A stretch of 64,000 nt of DNA from Arabidopsis thaliana (lineage: Eukaryota; Streptophyta; Magnoliopsida; Brassicales; Brassicaceae), in contig NC_003075.7 in NCBI RefSeq assembly GCF_000001735.4, positions 3,287,001 through 3,351,000 on the forward strand, given 5' to 3'. The position numbers were made by a program, and so were the translations under genes. Below are positions 56,699 to 64,000 of this stretch, piece by piece; position 1 is the first letter of the stretch, and each line of letters starts with the position of its first letter. The notes under the pieces are model-generated. The model saw only the letters and a list, made by a program, of their open reading frames with translations, was not told where the DNA came from and searched no databases.

Positions 56699-57339
56699 CT
56701 CCAGCCTTTTGCAACAGACGTAGGGAGACGAGTATTACATTTACCTTAAGACCAAATTTTACGTGGATATGTATTAAAAAAAATTGAGGAAGAAATCCCA
56801 AAATATTATTAAAGCCTCTTTTTGTAAATCAAAACCCATACTTACTAATTCTAAACACAGTTTCGTTTTTTTATCCTTGTTTCGAAGGTTTTATGCAAAA
56901 ACCAAAATACACCTTTGAAGTTATTTTTTTTGCAACTTTACCCTTTATGTTAAGAAAATAGAGGTCAAATACCATAATCTAAAAAAACACCTCCAATATA
57001 ATCTTTGGACGTATATAGAATTTAAAAACTGTATAACTTTGTATATAGGTTATCAAGACTACGTCGTTTTAAACATTTTTTAAAAAAGAAAAAAAAAATT
57101 AATGTTGAAAGGTGGTCTCAAACTTATATGGACTTACTAATAGAAAAATTGCTAAGAATGCCCTTCTAACACTACCCTATTTAAATTCTGCCCTTTTCTG
57201 TTGACCATTTTATCCCTATTTTGAAAATGTTTTAAGATTAAAAAAATGAAATATTGATTTTTCCGCCTAAAATGTTCTGAAAATAAATTTCCCGCCAAAC
57301 ACATTTTAAATATATTTTCCCGTCAAAAACATATTCAAA
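56699..57339. other. AT-rich sequence, no gene seen
   Basis: AT-rich, with A-runs and T-runs and no open frame of note. Nothing else is supported. Confidence 0.4.
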
Positions 57340-57827
57340 AAAACAAAAGATTCTAAAATTGTAAAACCCTTGTAAATCATTTTAAAACCTTTTCCAAGGG
57401 TTCACTAGAGATTTCAAAAATTTTTAAAAATTATGAAAGTGTTTATAAGGGTTTTTAAAAGATTTTCAAATGGTTTACAAGGGTTTTAAAAGATTTACAT
57501 GAGTTTTGAAAAGATTTTAAAAAGATTTGCAAGGGTTTTAAAAACCTTTGTAAGAGTTCACAAGAGATTTAAAATGGTTGAAAATTTATTAAAGGGTTTA
57601 CAAGGGTTTTTAAAATATTTTTAAATGGTTTACAAGGGTTTTTAAAACATTTTAAAACATTTACAAGAGTTTTAAAACTCTTGTAAATCTTTTTAAAACC
57701 TTTTATAAGGGTTCACAATACTTTTAAAAGAGTTACAGATGTTTTAAAATATTTACAAATTCTTTTTAAGAGTAAAAAAAGATTTAAAAACTTTATAAGA
57801 GTTTTAAAAAGATTTTAAAATGATTTA
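57340..57827. repeat. Degenerate array of TTTACAAGGGTTTTTAAAA units
   Basis: About 490 bp built from short, irregular copies of (A)TTTACAAGGGTTTTTAAAA in both orientations, so CCCTTGTAAA and TTTACAAGGG words alternate. Units are about 20-45 bp apart. Local inverted repeats such as AAAACTCTTGTAAA next to TTTACAAGAGTTTT (57660-57685) can form hairpins. The array ends at the copy C LTR. Confidence 0.7.
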
Positions 57828-57832
57828 CAAAG

Positions 57833-59558
57833 TGATAATAGGTTTTTGAGATCAATTAATCCTAAAGCACTATCATGTCGTTGTAGTACTAAAGGTTGTC
57901 AATCCAAATGGTTGTGATGCTAACAATCAAGATGTGATCAGAAGTCACTAAGTCAAGCGAAGCAATAACAGGTTTTGGTGTGTTCTAGCAGTTCTAATTG
58001 AACATGTAGAAAACAGAAAATCAAGCAGAAACAATAAAACACTCGACCAACACAGCTCGTTGCAGAGTACTGGGTGTGGTCGAGTGACAGGTCAAGTAAC
58101 AAACAGAAAATGTAACAGGGATACTCGGCTGCACAGTCTGTTGCCAGACAACTGGGTGGTCGAGTACCAGGTCGAGTAACAGTAAAGAATTGCAGGAACT
58201 AAGCAACAGATGATAAGATGCAGTTAACAACAGTAGAGTAAACATTAAAATCAATCAAATAAAGAATTCCCGAGGATGGGTAGTTGAGTAGTTTTGTTTC
58301 CTCAGTTTACAGGTGATTGACATGCTTAATAAATTATCCCTAGACAACAAGTTCCTTAACCAAATCTAAGTTAACCTAGTCCCAGACTCAATCACCATTG
58401 ACGAGAGCTAACCTAATAGGCATTACGAATCAACAAGTTAAAGCCAAAACGCTCCCTGCAACCAATACCTTGGTACAGGGCCACGAATCTCTGGAATTAG
58501 TGGTTTAGACATTTCATCGAACACCTTTTGGGCGCAGAAATGTCTAGGCTCAAATTCCAGTTGATCAGAAAGAAATAAGCATTAAGAACAACTAATCCAG
58601 AAGGGATCTATCAATCAAACTCAACCACCTAGCATACTGAGAATTCTACATTACTCTAACCCATCCTCAAAAACCTATTAACTACTCAGACATCATTGCA
58701 GAAAGCATAAACGTTGAATGGAATGAAAACATGATAACAATAGAGTAATAGCAAGATGGTAACAGGATGGACAACAGTAAACGAAATCAAGAACAAATAG
58801 TGAATACTGAATATTGAATAGATAAAGAGAAATCCGGATTACAAAAGGTCAAGAACACAGTGTCTGCGGAATAAAACTTAGATAAAAACTTGTCCTCGAA
58901 AATGTAAAGTACATGCTACTTATAGCAAAATATTCCGAAACCCTAATACTCAAAACGACGCAGTATTGAGACGGATTAAGAACTGTACTCGACCTAGGTG
59001 GTCGATTGAGAGGTCGAGTGATAAGCTGGAGTCTTCTTTTCTTCCTTGTGCTCGAGTGTCTCGTTGAGTGCGAAATGAAGAAGACTCTGAAGCTTGCAGT
59101 CGAGTATGTAATCGAGTGATAGAGATGATGGTACTCCGTTTGGTGGTAGAATAGTGTGATCTAGTGAAGGTGAAGTGGTGGAGGTGATGATACTCGACCA
59201 GGGGGTCGAATGGTGTGATCGAGTGTATCTCTTGGCGGTACTCGACCAGGGGGTTGAGTGGTGACATGATGTGCTGAGGTCTTCTACTCGACCAAGGGGT
59301 AGAGTGGTCTGTTGAAGTCGTGAAGTGTCTACTCGACCAGGGGGTCGACTGGTTTGACATGATCATGTCCGCTTCTTCCAATTAGCTCGTCAACAGTTCC
59401 AAATCACCTGAAATCAACACAAATATGCAACATGCATGCAAAACTATCCTAAACATGCAAAGTGATTACAAATGATAAGAAATGGTATAAGCAGTGATGA
59501 TATGATGCTAAAGTGATGACAAATGGATGCTCAAAACATGCAAAATACACACTTATCA
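57833..59558 (-). repeat. 3' LTR of Athila copy C (complete)
   Basis: This 1726-bp LTR has plus-strand ends TGATAATAGG and ACACTTATCA, closely matching copy B's LTR throughout. A polypurine tract precedes its minus-strand start, so it is the 3' LTR of a minus-strand element that extends off the right edge. The left flank is CAAAG (57828-57832), a candidate target duplication whose partner is outside the window. Confidence 0.92.
59191..59352. repeat. Four-unit array of TCGA palindromes in LTR U3 (copy C)
   Basis: Units of the form TACTCGACCAGGGGGTCGAxTGG start at 59191, 59239, 59285 and 59330, spaced 45-48 bp, with a more distant one at 58985. The spacing matches copy B, and unit-specific mismatches differ between the copies. 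Confidence 0.82.
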
Positions 59559-59572
59559 ACTCCCCCAAACTT
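59559..59572 (-). promoter_or_regulatory. Polypurine tract of Athila copy C
   Basis: Minus-strand AAGTTTGGGGGAGT directly before the LTR start TGATAAGTG. It fixes the orientation of copy C. Confidence 0.85.
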
Positions 59573-61056
59573 AGTCTTTGCTTAAGAACAAGCTGGAGGT
59601 GAGGTTTGAAAGCGGGGACTCAGAGCCAAAGCAGCAGATAAACCAGATGAAATCAATGTCCAAGTTGATAGTTCTAAGTTGCGATATGATCGAATTCTAC
59701 TCAAAAACGTTAGCCATGCCTTTTTATCAATCAATCCGACTCATATGCTCGACCTACACGTGTTTTCAAATCTACCAATCCCTTTAACATTCATTAGCTC
59801 TAGAACGTGAATCAAGCAATGCATCATCAATGAACTCATTTGGCTAAGGTAAAAGGTCAAGAGACAAAGATGGTCCTTTACAGAATAGGCTTCAGTAACA
59901 AGGGATCTCTCAAAAAATGATTAAGCTTTAGTTGAATGCTAAAGGTAAGTCCCAAGCTATGCATACAGAGATAAGATCTCATCTACCCAGAGTATATCAA
60001 ATGAAGCTCTAATGGTTATCCCATCTCCAATCCCAATATAAGAACTTAACTCTACCCTTTGCATTCATGAATCTTTTAAGCCCTTTTTCTAATCATTCTT
60101 TTCTTTTCTCTTAACTCTAGGAGAAGCTTTCTCAACACTTTGATATATCTAGCGGATTTGGATTTCTTTAACAACTAAGGTTCCTGTTTTTAACATTTTA
60201 AAACCGAGGGCTTTTGCCCATCTTCAATAGCTAACAAAAGCTCTTTCTTTTCCTTACAAATCCCAAAACCTTTATTAGACTTTTTATGCTCCTTTAGATT
60301 ACTTCAACTAGAGTCTTTTACCTTTTCTCATCAATGAATCAACCCCTTTTTTTCTTTTAAACACATCCCAACTCAAAGTATAAGCGTCCACCTAGTCCTA
60401 TCTAGTCCGAAAATGCGAACTAGAACTACATGAGACACTATCTCTATCGTTACGAACCTAACACTTTCTACCAAGCTTAATCGGAATGAGACCTCACAAA
60501 CACTCACAAGTGATATAGGGCTTGAAAGAAAGTCTAGGTTTGGGTTCGGGTTAACTGCTCTAATAAGGAGAGTCAGATACTTGGATTAACAAGAGTGATC
60601 AAAATGAATAAGAAAATCCAAGTATTTTAGGGTATCCATTAGTTCATATTTGATGCAGACATGATAATTAAAGATCAGATTCAGGTTCAAATTGATAGGG
60701 AATGGTATCAGATCATGGAAGTGTGGTCGAGTAGAGCAATCTAGGCATGGTTCAGTTTTACTTCAATTTCATTGACTACGCAACAGACAACTAGCAACGA
60801 GGGCACTGAGTTTATCTGGTGAACCAAAATGCTTACAAGGCTATATCATCATTATCCCCTATGTATATGCAACAATCCTAAATGAAACACTCTAGACTCG
60901 ATCCTAAATGTAATGCAACTACATGAACACTGTTTTTGTGAAATCATTTTCTGAAAGTTTTCAAATTTTTTTGGTTTTTCCATGCCTTAGATGAATGTAG
61001 ACTCAAAAGTATATACAATGCAACACACACTTCCTGAGCCCTCCCCCAAACTTAAA
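59573..61056 (-). other. 3' non-coding region of Athila copy C
   Basis: About 1.5 kb between ORF1 and the polypurine tract, without a credible gene. A second copy of the polypurine 14-mer lies at its upstream end (61041-61054). Confidence 0.6.
61041..61054 (-). promoter_or_regulatory. Internal polypurine-tract duplicate
   Basis: Minus-strand TAAGTTTGGGGGAG, identical over 14 bases to the tract next to the 3' LTR (59560-59573) but about 1.5 kb upstream, just after ORF1. It could prime plus-strand synthesis internally; that is inference. Confidence 0.55.
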
Positions 61057-61707
61057 TCACATAGTCCACTGTGTGACTAAACTTGGAAGAGAGTACTCAG
61101 GACAAATCCAATCATAGAAACAAAATAAAGAACAAATCACAAGAGATGATATAATACAATGGTGAAGTGAGGCGCTTACCTTAGTCGAAGAATGAACGAA
61201 GTTGGTCGTCAATGGCTGATGTTCATCCACTGAGAACGTCAAGAACCCTAACCCCATGGTATCCAGCTCAAAGTCTGTGAGTCTTTGATACATCTCCACT
61301 TGCAGTGTGGAAAGAAACTCGATTGTCTCCTCCTTATAGGCAACGTAAGGGTAAGACATGAGTGTCTCCAGATACCTCGTTCCCCAGAAGTCGTTCATCT
61401 CAAAGAATCTGATATACTCCTACACTGTAACCTCGTCGAATTTGTTCAACAGCTTCGTCTCCTTGCGCCATGACTCTGGCTCATACTCAGTTTCGATATC
61501 CTCATCAATCAGCTCATATATACTCGACATCGCTCTCTTTCCTCTAGCGATTTCAGCTCTTCTCTGATTACGTCGAGCTGTGGAGCGTTCAAATTCATCG
61601 CTGAAACTCTCGTAAACATGTTCCTCTCTCTGGTCTAGTGGACCAGGACTCAGCTTCATCCACATTATAATCAGGATCCATAGAGGATTCTCCACTATAG
61701 TTACTCA
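61057..61707 (-). pseudogene. ATHILA ORF1 protein, copy C (decayed)
   Basis: Homologue of copy A's ORF1. The likely start is at 61707 (MSNYSGESSMDPDYNVDEAE). A frameshift near 61620 leads into a frame with ESFSDEFERSTARRNQRRAE and RAMSSIYELIDEDIETEYEP. A TAG (about 61420) follows, and the same frame continues with FFEMNDFWGTRYLETLM and YKEETIEFLSTLQVEMY. Compared with copy A, the block between GTRY and EET(I/T) is much shorter, so about 25-30 residues are deleted. The C-terminal part after FLTFSVDEHQ looks unlike the family. Function of the family is unknown. Confidence 0.8.
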
Positions 61708-63155
61708 TGATGAAACCTGAAGACAAACGAAACTCAATGATAAACGTTAGTACTTTAGTAACAGCAAAACCAAAAACACAATCTAAACCAGTGTACCGGT
61801 CGAGTAAACCGGTCGAATGAAACCGTTGGTTTGGAAAAAAAAAAGTTTTTTTTTTTTCGATTGAGAGTTGTTGGTCGAGTGTATGGTGAACAAGAGCCGG
61901 TGTGGAGATTGTAGCACCTTTGTCGAGTCTTGAATGTGCAGAGGGAAACGCGGTCGAGTGGCGGTGGTAGAGCTTCACTCTCCTTCTCTTTGATTCGGCA
62001 ATCGAGTGAGCTTGAAAATGACGATGGTGGAGCGAGACTCACGGTGGTCGAGTAAAGGAGGTGATGAAGATGGTGATGAGAGATCAAGTGATTGTGAGAG
62101 GCAAGAGAGGCGAGGTCGAGTTTGGTTGCTGAATCGAGTGAAACGGTGATCAATGAGAAGTGATGACGAGCTTTCGTGGGGATGAGAGCAGCGGCGTTGG
62201 AAACGATGGAGAGATGAGGAGCTTGAAGGTGATAAGTGTTCAGCGGTCGAGTATTTGAAGCTTTAATGGAGGAGAAAACGATTTGATTGGTTGATGGTGA
62301 AGATGGTCGAGTGGTTAAGAGCTAGAAGTGGTGAAGGTAGCTTGGTGATAGAGGTCGAGTGAAAGAAATGGCGAGCTCGAGTTTGTTTCCTTGTAGAGAG
62401 GGAGCAGGAGGTGACGATGGAGAGGCGGTGTGAAGCGGCGAGGTCGAGTGATCTCGCGTGGTCGAGTATGTGGAGAGATGGTGATGAGAGCGATGAAGCC
62501 GAGTAAGTGAGAGAGCAAGCGGTGGTGTAAGCTTCGAGAACTGAGTTGTGGTCGAGTGAGAGTTGTGAGGAAGAGAGATGGCGGATTGTTGTGTTCTTTG
62601 GTTGCAAGAATGAGAAGAGGAGGTCGAGTATATGAAGAGAGAGAAGGTGATGGGGTCGAGTGGTGGGGGTTGGATGATGATGGCGTTGAAGACGAGTGAT
62701 GGAGAGAAGAAGGGGATGGATTTTGTTATCACCTTGTAGGGAGCGTGGGAGACATGGCCGCAGGAGTGAGTCCCTCATCTGTCTCTTTGTTCTGAATCAT
62801 TACTCTATCTTCACTAGGAAAATCTCAGGAAATCCCGCAATCTTCTGTAAACTTGATAAACTCTCTCTAAGACTCTATAGCTTCTGTTGGTCGAGTGAAA
62901 TGATGATTTAATTTTTTTTTTAGGTGTTAAACATCACTCATACTCGACCAATGTACTCGATCTCTAGGCCGTCTGTAGAGTTAAAGTTTTGAATTTTTAC
63001 TCTACTTTCACGTTATTCCTCTATTCCTCAGAACCACAAACACAACTAAAACAAATAAAAAATAACAAGAAAGTAAAACTTATTTACAAGGATAATCATG
63101 GGACTTCCTCGCAAGTGAGCTTGTTTAAAGTCTCTAGCTTGACTCCTCACACTTA
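61708..63155 (-). other. Spacer of Athila copy C, rich in GTCGAGT words
   Basis: About 1.45 kb between the gag-PR gene and ORF1. It contains many GGTCGAGT / ACTCGACC words (about 61798 to 62950), the same core as the LTR palindromes but mostly in one orientation here. Long minus-strand frames (for example 62263-62778) are low-complexity by-products of this repetition and have no family signature. RT and integrase would be expected here in a complete Athila; neither is present. Confidence 0.65.
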
Positions 63156-64000
63156 TCATGAAGAAAATGAATGATAGAGAGGGTCTGCATAGTCCTCTCT
63201 AGTATCATCATCATACTCTACAGCAGAATACTCAATTCCCCTTTCTTCAAAATAGGCTTCTTTCTCTTCTCGAGGGTAATCTATCACTTCAGACCATCTT
63301 GAAGTGAACTTTTTTCTCGGGATAGTTTTAATCCCGCCTTTAGGTTGAGCTTCCTTCTGCATCTGATTCAGCTTACTCCTAAGTTCCTCAACAGAGTGAG
63401 CTAGCCTCTCTATAGTTTCTTCTTGCTTATCAGACCTCTTTTTAAGCTCTTTTACTTTCTCCGTCTCATACCCTTCTCCTGGGATCACTCTATAGTCTTC
63501 AGAGGTTTTTTCATCTTCTGTTGACTCTTGTGGAATTTTGTTGATGTCAAACTGCAACTTGATGTGCTTTCCAAGGTTGAGACTTATTTTCCCTTCCCTG
63601 ACATCTATCACTGCTCCCACTGAAGCTAAGAAGGGTCTTCCCAGGATTAAGGGATCCTTATGCTCTACTTCCATATCCAGCACCACGAAGTTTGTAGGCA
63701 CTTCCACTCCATTAATCATGACTGGTAGATCTTTCAGCATGCCGAAGGGATTTCTGGAAAACCTATCAGCAAGGATCAAAGTCAGGTCACAAGGTTTGTA
63801 CTGAATAAACTCTAACCTTCTTGCCATAGAGAGTCGCATTAAGCTGACAGAGGCTCCGAGATCGCACAGGCAATCGCTGAAAGCTAATTCCCCAATGGAA
63901 CATGGTAGAGTAAAAGATCCAGGATCTTCTAACTTTTCTTGAACAATCTTCTTATCGGCAGCTCGAGATGGAGAAGCATCACATTCATCATCTGAGTCGT
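63156..64000 (-). CDS. Athila protease and coiled-coil tail, copy C (runs off window)
   Basis: The 3' part of the gag-protease gene of copy C, intact in one frame for the visible length and continuing beyond 64000. Minus-strand order: [15 protein letters not shown], the aspartic protease active site with the D-L-G-A-S motif intact; then [20 protein letters not shown] and [17 protein letters not shown], the flap and C-terminal strands. A charged linker ([16 protein letters not shown]), a coiled coil ([20 protein letters not shown]) and an acidic end closing at a natural stop at 63156 follow. The gene ends there and is not followed by RT. Because copy A ends similarly, the stop looks genuine for this family. 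Confidence 0.82.
   Translation of the reverse strand, partial: DSDDECDASPSRAADKKIVQEKLEDPGSFTLPCSIGELAFSDCLCDLGASVSLMRLSMARRLEFIQYKPCDLTLILADRFSRNPFGMLKDLPVMINGVEVPTNFVVLDMEVEHKDPLILGRPFLASVGAVIDVREGKISLNLGKHIKLQFDINKIPQESTEDEKTSEDYRVIPGEGYETEKVKELKKRSDKQEETIERLAHSVEELRSKLNQMQKEAQPKGGIKTIPRKKFTSRWSEVIDYPREEKEAYFEERGIEYSAVEYDDDTREDYADPLYHSFSS

Noticed and set aside
62263..62778. 171-aa minus-strand open frame in the Athila C spacer
   Set aside because: Its Ser/His/Leu-rich sequence is produced by repeated ACTCGACC-type DNA words; overlapping frames look alike and no family motif is present.

Overview
The window reads as a heterochromatic, gene-poor plant segment, most likely pericentromeric DNA of a Brassicaceae species close to Arabidopsis. 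The basis is the set of element families: Athila-type Ty3/gypsy copies with the ATHILA ORF1 protein, a Tat-clade gypsy element with a second RNase H, plant LINEs of the DUF4283/zf-RVT type, and CACTA (TNP2 / Ptta-En-Spm) genes. I recognise no host gene, rRNA, tRNA or CRISPR array. Almost all recognisable coding sequence belongs to transposable elements, and nearly all of it is broken.

Layout. 1-4.1 kb: a minus-strand Athila copy (A) with ORF1, a gag remnant, a tRNA-Asp-type primer-binding site (PBS) and a truncated 5' LTR. 4.1-6.6 kb: a minus-strand LINE fragment split by a solo LTR. 6.6-7.1 kb: a TTGTGAC-rich repeat block. 7.5-12.6 kb: a nearly full-length minus-strand LINE. 12.7-14.5 kb: AT-rich sequence with Helitron-like ends. 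14.5-19.6 kb: a minus-strand Ptta/En-Spm transposase pseudogene split by a plus-strand LINE (15.2-19.2 kb). 21.6-30.7 kb: a decayed minus-strand Copia element whose reverse transcriptase is split by Athila copy B (23.2-27.8 kb). 30.7-35.8 kb: a minus-strand non-autonomous LTR element with two LTRs and one acidic, double zinc-knuckle ORF. 35.8-39.9 kb: a decayed minus-strand gypsy element with the tail of a second element beyond its LTR. 39.9-41.1 kb: a plus-strand 3' LTR. 41.2-43.4 kb: a plus-strand CACTA pair (TNP2 tail plus Ptta gene). 45.4-48.75 kb: gypsy LTR structures holding a solo LTR with a perfect target duplication. 48.75-54.7 kb: the best-preserved element, a plus-strand Tat-type gypsy with gag-PR-RT-RH-aRH-IN. 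54.7-56.7 kb: minus-strand ORFs and an LTR-like stretch. 57.3-57.8 kb: an AT-rich minisatellite-like array. 57.8-64 kb: Athila copy C (3' LTR, polypurine tract, ORF1, protease), running off the right edge.

How the parts relate. The order of nesting can be read from interrupted frames. A solo LTR cuts a LINE ORF cleanly before its FVDD motif, Athila B cuts the Copia YxDD box, a LINE cuts the Ptta gene, and the Tat element cuts a gypsy LTR. Many premature stops are consistent with C-to-T or G-to-A transitions, as expected of long-methylated DNA. The most interesting candidates are the zinc-knuckle element at 30.7-35.8 kb, TCGA-centred palindromes in the U3 of two LTR families, the gag-PR-ORF1 Athila structure without RT or IN seen in copies A and C, a repeated polypurine-tract 14-mer in copy C, and the minus-strand ORFs tail-to-tail with the Tat pol gene.
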